64,000 nt of DNA from positions 32,077,180 to 32,141,179 of the forward strand of contig OX485808.1 in the NCBI GenBank assembly GCA_950295325.1. The letters run 5' to 3'. Position 1 is the stretch's first letter. Each line of letters starts with the position of its first letter. This DNA is from Polytrichum commune. Its lineage: Eukaryota > Streptophyta > Polytrichopsida > Polytrichales > Polytrichaceae. Shown piece after piece: positions 9,607 through 20,773 of this stretch. The translations under genes and the position numbers were made by a program. The notes under the pieces are model-generated. The model saw only the letters and a program-made list of their open reading frames with translations, did no database searches and was not told the origin of the DNA.

Positions 9607-10799
9607 TTCCGTTGTCAACTACAATTGTGACCACATAAGGGCCACACTTACCTTATGTGGCCCTATTGTGGGCACTTCCAAGTTTGCAAACAAATTTTCA
9701 CAATTGGATCGGATCAAGATTGTTCTCGTTTTGGTGAGCAATCACGAACCATGTAGATTGTCATCTAACGCTTCGTAATTAGGGTTGGGATGTAATGTTA
9801 TAAGAGGTCAAAGTGAAGGTTCTCAGTCTTTTGAAATGGTCACAAAGGCCCTTCCGATTGTCTTCAGTATTGAACCAAAATTGGGATAAATAGTGGTTTT
9901 TACAAACATGTAAAGATATGAGAGTATTTGCTTTTCCTCTTGTAGCATTTGCATCTTAAGTTTTGAAAATTGAAACAACAATCTTCATGGTTCACAATGA
10001 TCAATTAGATGAGGAAATTCCCGAGCCGATCCAACAACCAAAATTACATGCAGAGTTGGAAGCGCCTACAATAGGGGCACATACCTTTGCATTATAGGTC
10101 AATTAAGAAGAATGACTTCATACCTTAGGGTTGGTATACATTAGGGTTCAGGTCAAGAAACTTGGGATCCAAAACACCTCTGGAGTCTTGAGTCATGGCT
10201 TGGCTAATCAATCGTGTAAGAAAACACTGCTTGTTGGGCCCTACTTTTGGACTCAAGCTTGAGGAGTGGAATCTCAAACATGGAGGAGTATTGTCTTGAG
10301 TGGGGCATCGCCGATATTTGACATGAAAGTGATATTGCATTAGCACCACTTCATTTCTTCATATCTTCGACTCAAAGGCCTAGTGGAAACTCCTTGGGTC
10401 CAAAACTTTAATCATGGTCGATAATACCACTTAGTTTTGGAGGTATTTTGGGGTCTTGGACCCTAGTGTAAACCTGTAAACCCACTCTTGTGGTGGATTT
10501 ACGTTAGGGTCCATGTCCTAGAAACGTGGGGTTCATATCACGTCTAACGAACCTTACCTCTAAACTCAAAATTGAACCCAAACCTTGAAGACCGGTTTCT
10601 CAAATCAGGAAGAGTATTTTCTTAAGTTGGAATTGCTGAGATTTGGTTGAAAAGTGATGCCACATTAGAGTTATTCGTAAAGTAAACCAGATAAGACATG
10701 GGTTTAGTCCCAAACCTTGAGTTTATGTGAACCAACACAAAGTCACCCAAGTTTTCTAGGGGGTGTACTAGGGGTGCTTGAAATGCATGACCCATCAGT
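9607..10799. other. Degraded family I arm, then no recognised feature
   Basis: A short palindrome (CCACATAAGG and its complement) lies around 9636-9665, and 'ataagaggtcaaagtgaagg' near 9800 is a family I word. From about 10,100 to 10,800 there is single-copy-looking sequence with faint similarity to 16,080-16,190 ('acattagagttattcgtaaag', 'agtcacccaag'). No coding region is supported. Confidence 0.4.
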
Positions 10800-11080
10800 A
10801 ACTTAAGGCCAGATCACACGGGGTCTCAAGTCCTAAGCCCCAAGTATGACATGGATACCTACATGACAACACTTTTTGGAGGCGAAGCTCGGGACTTGTA
10901 TTGAGAATTGGATGCAGCAAAAACCTAGACCCAACTCTCAACACAAGTCCTGCGAATATTTGTACATGAAATAATCAAGATCCACCTTTATTGATGTTTC
11001 ACCATATTTTAATGATGTCTTGAGGCTCACAAGTTGGACTTGGGACTTGGGACCCCATGTGAATAGGCCCTTCTTAATGC
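10800..11080. mobile_element. Foldback element O, about 280 bp
   Basis: The left end 'cacacggggtctcaagtcc' and the complement of the right end 'cacatggggtcccaagtcc' form an inverted pair, with a second inner pair of 'gggacttgtattgagaattgg' type around a loop (10,888-10,950). No target duplication was identified. Confidence 0.55.
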
Positions 11081-12496
11081 CATGGGAGGAGAGGAGTGCT
11101 GATAAAAGCTGCCTCAAGTCCACTCGATTGGCGACCGGTCGTGGCCCAGGCTGCTTGTAATTGCAACTACTTATTGTTTCTTCAGGATAGGGAGAAATGT
11201 AGGATGGGCAAAAAAAATAATTGTTGAAGCTGACCGGCTGACCGCAAAATAATTTGTCATATCCAATTTAATGGAAGGTTGGTTTTTTTTTTGGCGGGGC
11301 GTGGTGGGTTTTTTTTTTCCCTTCCCCTTCCGCTCCTGACCCAAATGCCGCGTGGAGGTGGACTTGAGGCTGATGGCGAATGATCAACAAATACCCAAAA
11401 ATAATTGTTGAGAGGAGCGTGTACCTTGGTTCATTCAATCAATCACTCACTCAGCCGGTCGAGGAGTCTTCTTCGTGCCCATCTTTGTCTATATAAACGA
11501 CTTTGCAGTCGTTTATTTCCCTTCGAGTCTACGAGAGGTTCCTAACTCATAATCGTTTTTTGAGTGATCGCTACTTGAAAGATATGAGTCCTAGGCAATC
11601 ATCCTCTAAAAACGCTATGTCGGTGGGGGAAAAAAAACAATGCATAATTTTTCAGTGACGTAGGACAACTGCCCAAGACTAATACATTTGTAGTGGATGA
11701 AGCCAATGTGAACATTTATAACAAAATGTGATATGTTTATTTTCTCTTTTAATCCCCACACCCAACGTCTCCAACCAACTGGTCGTCTTTGGATTCTCTC
11801 TTGAACCCCAAAAATGTTAATCCGTGAACACTACCTCCCTCAAACATCTTGAAATCCAGTCTACAGACTAAGTATGTCAAGAACACTCGTAGATCCTCTC
11901 TTGTTTCTTCTCTAACACATAATAGGCGACACAAATATCGACTAATTTAAGTACGAACAATGCAAGAACCTTCAAACCTGGATAAAACCTCTACCGTAGC
12001 ATCAAGATGTGGTATTAGAGCATCGGCTTCAAAAGACCCATTAAAAGTTTTACTTGGGTTAGTACGAAAAAGCCTTCCTCTCATTTAGTAATATCGACCA
12101 AGTAGTATGAATGACCACTTGATTGGTATTTCAATTTCAATACCACTCCGGTAGCTACTAGGTCCTTTGGAAGTTACCATTTACGGATATTACTTCCATA
12201 TTGATAGCCATGCACCCACCATGCATTCCACGTATAGTAGGTATACGGGCTTTCCCGACGTTGGTTAAAAACTTGGCCTCCATAATAAGTTACCCATCTT
12301 ATTGGCCACGAATCCACGGACGGCCCGCTCTTGAAGTTGGTTGTCGGGACTCGCAGTCGGTAACACAAAGGACGGCTCTTACGGGGTCGATGCCATGTTG
12401 TTCCTAGTCTTGCATCAAGTGGCCGTTCATCGAATTCCCGTGTCAAGTCAAAACCGGTTCTCACTACAATGGTGTTTTTCCCCCCCTTGTACATTA
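11081..12496. other. No gene or element recognised
   Basis: Mixed sequence with T-runs near 11,283-11,320 and a small hairpin around 11,493-11,515. A minus-strand frame of 115 codons at 12,174-12,521 has no recognisable domain and runs into MITE E, so I do not call it. Confidence 0.35.
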
Positions 12497-12706
12497 CACC
12501 GTTTATGGTATTTGGGGTCACTCACTAGTTGGAGTTACGGTGTGCTATAACTTCTTCACGATGTATCTCGTTTTGTACCACCAAAAGTCAAACGGGTTGT
12601 TTGGACACTATATAACATTACCTTCCTTTTGCTTGGTAGTAATGTACATCAACGATAAAATGTTATAGCTAACTCCGAATAGTAAGTGACACTAAACACC
12701 ATAGTG
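12497..12706. mobile_element. MITE family E, copy 1 (210 bp)
   Basis: The left end begins CACCGTTTATGGTATTTG and continues with GGGTCACTCACTAGTTGGAG; the complement of the right end is CACTATGGTGTTTAGTG and then TCACTTACTATTCGGAG. The left flank is TA. The same order (TIR, 'tcact.actatt..gagtta') is seen in the copy at 20,552. Confidence 0.65.
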
Positions 12707-12761
12707 GCATTGTAATAATAATAAAAATGACAATGATAAGGGTGGGGGTTCATAGAGGTTC

Positions 12762-13094
12762 ATTTGATATTTAGTGTCGCCATTTCTATTTGTCTTGCTC
12801 CGTACTAATTTTAAACCGCTTGTGTAGTGTTACCAACACTCAATGTAAACTTTACGTTGTTTTGCCGTTCCTTGTAAGAGGAATTGGGCATTGTGGATTC
12901 AACTTGTTGTGATTATTATCACTTATGAAGTGGGTTTTCATCCAAATTTCAAAAATCCAATACAGTAGTGATAGGATGTAGAATATGCCAAGTTGGGATG
13001 AGAGCCACGGTAACCTTATTCATAAGGAAATATCATTAGAAAGGTTATCATAGTGACATATAATACCATGTGACATTAAATATGATATTTAGTG
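12762..13094 (-). mobile_element. MITE family D, minus copy
   Basis: It holds the complement of the D order: 'tttagtgtcgcc', 'tctatttgtcttgctc', 'gtgtagtgttaccaacact', then 'tttcatccaaatttc', 'ataggatgtagaata' and a right end with the half-palindrome AAATATGATATTTAGTG before TA. The left terminus is eroded. Confidence 0.7.
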
Positions 13095-13244
13095 TAGTAT
13101 GTGGAAGGTTGCCCTTAACTTATCCACTCACGGTAATTTGCAATTGAATGTACTCACCATGCCCTATAATAATAAGGTATCCTTGTTTGATCACTCTCTT
13201 AATTGGACACTTACATTTGAGTGGGTTATGGCAAGGTTTGTGGT

Positions 13245-14292
13245 AAAGACTGGACCCAAGATAGACACATGTTACGATGAGAGTGGAGTATGTGCTCAAA
13301 ACGCAGACATTAGATCCGGGTTACATTGTGAACACAATTGGGAGGGCCGTTGTGATTGCTTAAAAAGAAAGAGAGTCTTCACTTTGACCTCATGTGGATT
13401 CTGTATCTCAACTTTTGAGATACCATAAGGTCCACACACCTTATGGTATTTCATGAAATTGAGATGCAAAAGTTACATGAGGTCAAAGTGAAGACTCTCT
13501 TTACGTTCAAGTGATCACAAGAGCCCATGAATGTGTTCTCCATGCCCTCTAAGACTTGGGACTCACCTTGTCTTATCACACTTTTTAGTTACACTCCTCC
13601 GAAAAAGAAGACATGTGTTACGATGAGATTGGACTATGTGCTCTTGAAACAAAGACACCATTTCTAGGTTCAATCACTAACACAATTTGGGAGGGGGCCT
13701 GTTACGGTCGCTTGAAAAAGAAAGAAAATCTTCACTTCAACCTCTCATATTTCTCGCATCTCAACTTCTGAGATACCATAAGGTTCACACACCTTATGAT
13801 ATCTCATAAATGGGGATGCAAAAGTTACAGGAGGTCAAAGTGAAGACTCTCTCTATGTTCAAGTGATCACAACAACCCATGAATGTGTTCTCCATGCCCT
13901 CTAAGACATGGGACCGACCTCGTCTTATCACACTTTTTAGTTCCACTCCTCCCGAAAAAGAAGACACGTGTTACGATGAGATTGGACCATGTGCTCTTGA
14001 AACAAAGACACCAGTTCAATAGCTAACACAATTTGGGAGGGGGGTTGTTCCGGTCGCTTGAAAAAGAAAGAAAATCTCCACTTCCTCGACCTCCCATAAC
14101 TCTCGCACCTCGACTTCTGAGATACCATAAAGGGCGTGACCCTTATGATACCTAAAAAATGTGGAGATGCAAAAGCTATAAGAGGTCAAAGTGAGAATTT
14201 CCTCTCTCTTTCTTTTTCAAGCGACCGCAACCACCCGCCCAAATTGTGTTAATGATTGAACGTAGAAATGATGTCTATGTTTCTAAAGCGCA
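13245..14292 (+). repeat. Three tandem units of foldback family I (about 350 bp each)
   Basis: The marker 'tcttcactt..acctc' falls at about 13,376, 13,729 and 14,076, giving periods near 353 and 347. Each unit includes 'tgttacgatgaga', 'cacaatt.gggaggg', a hairpin built on 'gagataccataagg' and its complement, 'gaggtcaaagtga' and 'aagtgatcaca'. Because every unit has inverted arms, the array is a row of hairpins. Related single copies lie near 9.5-9.8 kb and at 53.1-53.6 kb. Confidence 0.8.
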
Positions 14293-14293
14293 T

Positions 14294-14797
14294 AGTACAA
14301 TCTCATCGTGACACATGTCTTCTTTCTTTCTTTCTTTCTTTCTTTCTCTTTTTGTGGTTGTGACCCGTCTTAACTCCACCGCTTGCCATAGACATAATAA
14401 CTTCCTTCCACTCAACAATATAAATAGGGTGGGGTGGGGGGGGGGGGGGGGGGTTAAGTAAGAAGAAGAGTCTTGCCATGGGGCCGACCGCGTTGGCTCC
14501 CATGTTCCCAAGTACGCCACTAATAAGCTCTGGTGCTGGTGCCAGGGAATTCCAGTTCCGTCCCCCCTTGTCGCATTATGATGTCCATTATTGTTATCCT
14601 CCTCTCGTAGTGTGTCTTCTTTCGGACCCAAACACTACTCTACTCTAGGGTTCTACCTACTAGTCCCTTGACCAAACGTAGCCTCTTTCTTTATAAAAAA
14701 AAAGTTTAAAAAAAAGTCATGTTAATTTGGGTTCGCAAAAAACTTCTTTAGTGGCGAATTGGGGTATTGTGTTTTTGAGTTTTGTGGGCGTTTTGAT
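14294..14797. other. Simple repeats and single-copy sequence, no gene
   Basis: It holds a CTTT tetranucleotide run (about 14,319-14,350), a G18 tract (14,436-14,453) and otherwise unassigned sequence. The proline- and lysine-rich frames here are products of these tracts. Confidence 0.5.
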
Positions 14798-15299
14798 GGG
14801 CCACTTCACACACGAGGCTGAGAGCCCGTGACCGCTACACTTCAAGCACTCTCGTTGGTGGAAATGGCGGAGCCGGTCCAAGTTCGCTTCACGCGACGCT
14901 TGAGGGGCCAACGGAGTGTGTGAATGCGAGATGGATGTGAAGTCTACGTGGATTCCTACGTGGCATCGAATGGATCGTGTTTCATGGTCACTTGGACTAC
15001 TTTTGAAAACCGCCTCGTGGAGGTAGGCCTAACAGAAAATTGGGAGACCGTGGCATTCTGAATGCCCACAACAGTTCGTTTGTTCTATTTTTATCATGTG
15101 TGAGGATCCACGTGAATAGAAATCCATTGAAATGGCATTTGGTTGAGGGCCCGGTCACGTATGGCTTCACACACTACACTTGAGGGTATGTGACCACACT
15201 ACATGATTTTGGAGTTGTGTCGGGACGGCCTTTGGACACTTTCTTTTGGGCTCTCACAATCTCATGGTCACGGCTCTTGGCTCGTGGGTGAAGTGGCCC
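14798..15299 (+). mobile_element. Element F, copy 1 (502 bp, complete TIRs)
   Basis: The left end GGGCCACTTCACACACGAG and the complement of the right end GGGCCACTTCACCCACGAG differ at one position, and similarity goes on into 'gccgtgacc'. No coding capacity. The direct flanks do not show a clear target duplication, so the superfamily is open. The same words (TTTACAC, GGGCCCGTGACC) make up the satellite at 23.4-26.5 kb. Confidence 0.75.
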
Positions 15300-15396
15300 T
15301 ATGTGTATCATGAGAATTGCCGGCCGGAACATTTAAAAGTCAGGGAACATTGGGTGGGATGATGTATTTTGAATCTCATGGGCGCCAAAATACACC

Positions 15397-15470
15397 AAAT
15401 ATTGTATTTATTGTAATATGGTGTTTTTAAGTCACTTTTCGCTCAATATCAATTTTGCACCAAATTGATA
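15397..15470 (+). mobile_element. Truncated MITE family D end
   Basis: CACCAAATATTGTATTTA plus 'atggtgttttt' matches the first part of the D copy at 62,332, and TA precedes it. The remainder of the element is missing. Confidence 0.5.
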
Positions 15471-15696
15471 TTAGGGTGATTTTACCTATGTATGAAGGTT
15501 CTTGCATGGTATACATACCCAAACGATACTGAGAAACAAAATAACCGTCAAATATCCATACCATGATGGGAAATTCTTATTATAAATACATAAATGATAT
15601 TGGGTTGCCAACATAATTATTGTCGTATACCTAGTAACGAGTGAGGATATTGATTTTTTTTTGACACATGACATGTTATGATACTCAAATTTTCAT

Positions 15697-15931
15697 TACA
15701 TGTCCCAAGGTAATAATAATAATAATAATAATATACGACATCGGGCAAACCGACATGAATTTGAGCCCGTTGGCCCTACCTTGCTCAATGATCCCCTTGG
15801 TGCATAATGGGGTTTACTGTCTACTTTGCAATGGGTGGGCTCTTGATTATTCTGTCAAGTAGAGAGAAGATTTCACAACTGGGAATCGAACCACCAAACC
15901 CTCTGTTCAGATTTGGATACATGTCCCAAGG
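15697..15931 (-). mobile_element. SINE family B, copy 2 with 14-bp target duplication
   Basis: The body (15,711-15,917) is flanked by perfect direct repeats TACATGTCCCAAGG (15,697-15,710 and 15,918-15,931). On the minus strand the B box GGTTCGATTCC is followed by the shared family B block and body, ending in an ATT trinucleotide tail. The 5' head (TGGTCCGAGATGACC) is absent, so this copy is 5'-truncated, yet the duplication is intact, which points to truncation at insertion and not to later loss. Confidence 0.9.
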
Positions 15932-16290
15932 ATATATAGGTGCTATGCGGAATTCAAAAGTGTATATGTGCTGACATGAATTGGGTATCATTACTAGTAT
16001 AAAATTATGTGTTACCATTTGGATCAATTTTTTCATATTATTTATACACATACCCTTTTAATTCTTAGGTTGAACCCAATTGCCACAACACATTAGAGTT
16101 ATTTGTAAAGTTTTGGCCTCAAACTCCCATTGAGCTGGTTAAAACGTGAGTTTGAGAGCCCACAAATAGAGTCACCCAAGTTGCTTAAATTACCATACAC
16201 AAAGATTGGTGTCAGGCTATTGAGAACCGGCTGTCTAGCTTGTCCTACTAGAATGGGTGGGCCAAGCTAGGCTTGCATAAGCTTATCTAG
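15932..16290. other. No gene; faint old dispersed repeat
   Basis: Sequence at 16,080-16,190 loosely matches 10,655-10,760. Nothing else is recognised. Confidence 0.35.
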
Positions 16291-16672
16291 GATGCCCCGG
16301 GCTAAATCACATTTGTGTTCGGCTGAGCCCTACCCCTCCCGTGCCTCCTTCACTGCCCGGCTACTTGCCCGCACATGTGTGGGAACTCTTCCCCGTTGGA
16401 AACCAATGTGACATTCCCCAATCACTTAAGCCATTAAGCGCCCAGTCACTTAGCCATTAATCTCCTTTGGCATGTGAAGGAACTCCATCAATTAACTCGG
16501 GAATAATGAAAATGATGTCAACTTGAATATTTGTAACTTTGACCGCATATTATCACATTGGTTCCCAACGAGGAAGAGTTTCCACGCAAGTGCAGGCAGG
16601 GAGCTCGGCAATGAAGGAGGGTGGGAGGGGCGGGGCCCAGCCAAACACATATTTGATTTAGCCCGGGGCATC
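16291..16672. mobile_element. Foldback element N (382 bp)
   Basis: The terminal repeats GATGCCCCGGGCTAAATCA are identical at both ends, and the arms continue for about 130 bases with scattered mismatches ('cccctccc', 'tgcctccttca', 'aactcttcc.cgttgg'). The flanks TAG and TAG could be a 3-bp duplication. GC-rich arms surround an AT-rich loop. No protein is encoded. Confidence 0.8.
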
Positions 16673-17292
16673 TAGGTTCATGACAACGGGTCCCACACAC
16701 ATACCCTACTTTAAATCCTAGATTTCTCTTAGAAATTTTTGAGATAGCAAAAAAAAATCCGAAAAAATTCACCCAACTTTCATAATAGACTCTAATACAT
16801 GATGAGCTAATGAGCTCTTAATAGAAACCTTTTTTTTCAACGAAGGATAAACCCACGGTTTCGTCCTTCTTCGAGGCACTTTCCGGATAACACTAGTGGC
16901 ATTAAAATTTGAAGTTGGGTCACAGCTTTGGGACAGCTTATGATGAGTTGGTGTCATCCAGTTGTGGCATTAGAATATAGGAAAAATGGGGTCTAGAATG
17001 TCATGTTTCATGGCCTTTGACTTTCGAGTTCTAGTGTGACAAACAGAACAAACAAGTTCCTGAATTTTGACGCTTCACATGCCTTCAAGGGCCCATCTTA
17101 TTGAGCTCCTCAGCCTAGCTAGAGTCAATCGGTTCAAAATTTATAGGTGTTCATGGAGTTTTTCTTGGTCTTGTTCACCAATAAAATGATTAATATGGGG
17201 ATGTTTTGAAGCTGTAGAAATGATGAATCTAGAGGATCCATGTGTTTAACCAAAATTCATATTTGTCATTTCGATGTTAAATCCAATCGTTA
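16673..17292. other. No gene or element recognised
   Basis: Single-copy-looking AT-rich sequence with an A-run near 16,750 and a T-run near 16,830. Only short chance frames are present. Confidence 0.4.
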
Positions 17293-17709
17293 GGGCCACT
17301 TCACACACGAGACTGAGAGCCCGTGACCATTACACTTCAAGCACTCTCATTGGTGGAAACGGCGGGGCCGGTCCAAGTTTACTTCACACTACACTTGAGG
17401 GACCAACGGAGTATGTGAATGCAAGATGGATGTGAAGTCTACATGGATTCCTACGTGGCATCAAATGGATCATGTTTCATGGTCACTTGGATTATTTTCA
17501 AAAACCATCTCTTGGAGGTAGGTCTAACACAAAACCGGGAGACCGTGGCACTCCGAATGCTCACAACCGTTGATTTATTCTGTTTTATCGTACATGAGGA
17601 CCCACATGAATTGAAATTCATCAAAATAGGATTTAGTTGAGGATCCGGTCACATATGACTTCATATTACACTTGAGGGTCTGTGACCACACTACATGATT
17701 TTGGAGGTG
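17293..17709 (+). mobile_element. Element F, copy 2 (3' truncated)
   Basis: Collinear with the first about 415 bp of the copy at 14,798, from GGGCCACTTCACACACGAG to 'ccacactacatgattttgg', with frequent C-to-T and G-to-A type differences. Such differences suit decay of methylated cytosines in a silenced element. The right terminal repeat is missing. Confidence 0.8.
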
Positions 17710-18330
17710 TGTTGCTAAAGTAACTCCTCAATCGTGGTTAGAGACTCCGAATCAGACTAGTGATCTCAAATTGGGATGAAATAACAACCAACTCATAAGG
17801 TGGTAGCTTTTACTATTACACCTATGGTAGGTATTAGGAAACCATATTGACGAATATTAAAAGGTCCAACATGATGTGTGAAAGGGTTAGGATTTGTTGT
17901 ATTTACCAGTGCTAGTAAACTGCACTAAAGATACAATCTATTGTGACATTGAGAAATGTTGCGCCATGCTGATTAGAGTGGTCTTCGTGGCTTGTCATAT
18001 AGTAGCAAGTGTCGTGTGCCACCCTCTCTAGTTATCACCCTATGATTACAAGACAATTGGTGTGGGTCGATGACAAATTATTTCGTGTGCACTTTACTTA
18101 AAGTAAAGGATTTGCATGGAATCCATTCATGGATTGCACCGGGTCAAACATGGTTGACATCTCGGAGTCATCATGTGGAAAAAGGAAAGGGTGGAAGTAA
18201 GTACTAATGTGATGGTATTAAGTAAGTATTAAGTAAGTAAGAAGTAAGCGATAAGTAAGTAATAATGATCACCATTGTAATATAATGAACAAATCATTTC
18301 AAACCAGAGTTTGGGAAGTTTTTGAAGCCT
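17710..18330. other. Mostly unassigned; partial T-type repeat
   Basis: A segment at about 18,085-18,210 ('ccattcatggattg', 'tggttgacat', 'aaaaaggaaagggtggaagt') is a diverged copy of the T repeat at 19.0-19.5 kb, followed by AGTA-type short repeats (18,195-18,265). No gene. Confidence 0.45.
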
Positions 18331-19010
18331 TAGTGGCTAATTGCCGGTAGTTGCTACAAAGGGTTAGATTTTTTCCAATTTACATCGGCAAGAGCCGGTC
18401 TTTTGTAAAATCAATCAGCCAATTGCCTATATTTTCATATTTTCATTGGCCAATATCCGATTAAATGGAATTCATATCGGCACTAATTGTTTAAAAAATG
18501 TATCAAAAGTTATTAGAAATCATTTCTTAGTACAAAATCTTGAATAAGTGAAAAGAAAGGCATGTTCAAAACTATATATTTGAAGAGTTAATATCCTTGG
18601 CATGAATTGAACCTAGCAATGCCTTCACCGCTTGAAGGCCATGGGTCCCCCAATTCTTCATAGAAGCAATTGGATTTGGTCATGGGAAGGTTGCATAATT
18701 CAAAAAGAAGCCCTGACCTGCATCCCTCGATACTTGCCTGCACTCGGATACCCATGCTCATGACCCGGAGGGTATCGGTTACCATTTCCCGGGTATTGGC
18801 TAGTATTCGAATACTTATTCCGGCTGAAATCCAATAACTCACAAGAAGAATCGGCTACATTTCCGGGACATTTTTTGGTCCATCGGCTAATTGCCGGAGG
18901 ATTGAAATTACAGTCGGATTGCCATCCGATGGTTGGAAATTTGGACCGGCCATGAGGGGAAATCCATCGGCTGATAATGAACTAGCCGTCGGCTTTCCCC
19001 GACCATTGTT
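18331..19010. repeat. Stretch rich in CGGCTAATTGCCG words, possible insertion in repeat T
   Basis: Near both ends stand the words GGCTAATTGCCGG (about 18,334 and 18,884), and 'atcggc'/'gccgat' motifs recur between them. The stretch lies between two parts of the T repeat. A clean terminal inverted repeat was not found, so an insertion is only suggested. A tRNA-like A-box/B-box pair on the minus strand (18,605-18,645) has too short a spacing to be a working promoter. Confidence 0.4.
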
Positions 19011-19520
19011 TCAAACTTGTCCTTGTAAGTTTGTTACTACTATACTTGAAAGAACTTCATAGAGTATGTGGAGATCATCAACTTATAGTGACGTGTAATT
19101 TGAGGACGCCCTAACTTAAACCGTAGCTACTTGGCATGAGAGATTGGCATAGAACCCACTCATGGATTGGTTCCCGTCAAATACCATTGACATGTCCAAG
19201 TCATCGTTGGTAAAAAGGAAAGGGCGGAAGTGAGTAATATTGTAGTGATGTCACCGGAGTAATATTGACCAAATTATTTCAAACTTGTCTTTGTAAGTTT
19301 GTCACTACTATACTTGAAAGAACTTCATTTAAAGTATGTGACGACCATCGCATATTATAGTGACGGAGTTTGAGGACGCCCTAGCTACGTCCTAGCTCCT
19401 TGGCATAGAATCCACTCATGGATTGGTTCCGGGTCAAAATGTGGTTGACATTTTGGAGTCATTGAGGCAAAGAACGAAAGGAGAGGAGAGGAAAAGGATG
19501 CATGGAAGCAAGCAAGTAAG
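19011..19520 (+). repeat. Direct repeat T, two units of about 268 bp
   Basis: Units start CAAACTTGT at 19,012 and about 19,280. Both hold 'ctatacttgaaagaactt', 'gaggacgcccta', 'ctcatggattggttcc' and 'ggaaagggcggaag' (or 'gaaaggagagg' in the second). The second unit is more changed at its 3' end. Confidence 0.7.
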
Positions 19521-19617
19521 CAATGTTGGAAATTTTGTGACAGTGTCACAACCGGAAGGGCCCGGGAGGCAATGAACGGGGGAGACCCGGCCGCTAGTTG
19601 AGTTCGAGAGATAACTA

Positions 19618-20143
19618 CACTCAATAGGATATTTCGTGTTTGATACACTAAATACGAACGCATACACTAAATATCAAGAACCCTATGAAAGTAAGTGATA
19701 TCAAATGTAAACTCAAACACTTAATATCAACTATGGTAATATGTGGAAGTTACATGTTTGAATTTAGTGTTAGTAAGGATATGAAGAAAAAAAGATATAA
19801 TAAGGGAGGTGGCAATAGGGAAGGTAGCGGCACATTTATGTCTAACACTGATTATCAAGGAATTGAAAATGAGTGTTGAGCAAGGTAGGGTGGTAACAAC
19901 ATTAAATATAATCAAACACTATATATATCTTTTTCTTTTTCTTTTTTTTTGAGACAAAAGGCCGACAGGCCAATGCCAAAGCACAAGAGGCAGTTGACCA
20001 CCTGGCAAGTTTTTCCGTCAAGTAGAGAGGAGATTTCATAGCCGGGATTCGAACCGCCAACCTCTTCCTTGAGATTTGGGTATCTCTCCACCATCATCCG
20101 GTAGTTTAAGGTCATCTCGGACCACTAAATATCCTATTTAGTG
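19618..20143 (+). mobile_element. MITE family C, copy 2, carrying a SINE
   Basis: The left end is CACTCAATAGGATATTTCG and the complement of the right end CACTAAATAGGATATTTAG, both next to TA (19,616-19,617 and 20,144-20,145). The interior matches copy 1 block by block ('ccctatg.aagtaagt', 'ggtaatatgtg', 'aggtggcaa', 'tttatgtctaacact'). A family B SINE at 19,927-20,122 splits it just before the right end. Confidence 0.85.
19917..20132 (-). mobile_element. SINE family B, copy 3, inside MITE C
   Basis: On the minus strand: head TGGTCCGAGATGACC, canonical B box GGTTCGAATCC, the shared block, then a 3' half different from copies 1, 2 and 4, and an AAAAAG-type tail. Flanking repeats CACTATATAT (19,917-19,926) and CACTAAATAT (20,123-20,132) differ at one base; the second is the unaltered MITE end. 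The SINE is therefore younger than this MITE insertion. Confidence 0.9.
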
Positions 20144-20551
20144 TAGTTGAAATTCAAGACTTCAGGATAATTATTGATTGCTGATCATTTTAGAGGAATC
20201 TATAGAATATACCTCAAATTAGTAAAGGAAAAACCGAAAGATCACAACACGTAACCGGCGGGGGTTGACACCACGAGGATCTCGACCGATTAAGCCCAAA
20301 AATCTCCCCCCGACAATGTACATGACTTAACTTAGCCTCCCGTCGGGTGTCCCGGGAGGTTTTTGGGCTTAATCGGTCGAGATCCTCATGGTTTCCAAGT
20401 CCCACCGATTACGTGCTGTGATCTTTCGGTTTTTCTTCACTAATTTGAGGTGTATTTCATATATTCTTCTAAAACGATGGGTAATTTTCCTGAAGCCAAC
20501 CTTGAACTTCAGCCGGTTATTTTTCAAACTCAACCGGTTCATGTGTAACTA

Positions 20552-20773
20552 CACTAAATATGATATTTAGTGTCACTGACTATTCAGAGTTACACATTCT
20601 TATATATGTTATACTATCAATGCAATTTTTTACTAAGTATAATACATGTTAACGCTCTATAATGCCCAAACGACCCGTTCAATCTTTGTTGGTAAAATAT
20701 GAGATGTACGGTAAACAATTATAGCATTGCGTAATCCCAAAATTTTAAGTGCCACTAAATAATAGACTTAGTG
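20552..20773. mobile_element. MITE family E, copy 2, inside element J1
   Basis: Starts with the half-palindromes CACTAAATAT and ATATTTAGTG around a G, followed by TCACTGACTATTCAGAG; the right end is CACTAAATAATAGACTTAG and then TG. TA precedes it at 20,550-20,551; at the right the pair reads TC, perhaps mutated. Its middle shares 'gcccaaacgacccgtt' with the copy at 12,497 (complement). Confidence 0.7.

Noticed and set aside
18605-18645. tRNA-like A box and B box on the minus strand
   Set aside because: Only about ten bases separate the two boxes, too short for a tRNA or a working SINE promoter, and no flanking duplication was found.
20040-20060. tRNA genes suggested by GGTTCGAATCC boxes (also near 15,885 and 57,201)
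   Set aside because: The boxes lie inside SINE family B copies with tails and target duplications; no cloverleaf with acceptor stem is present.
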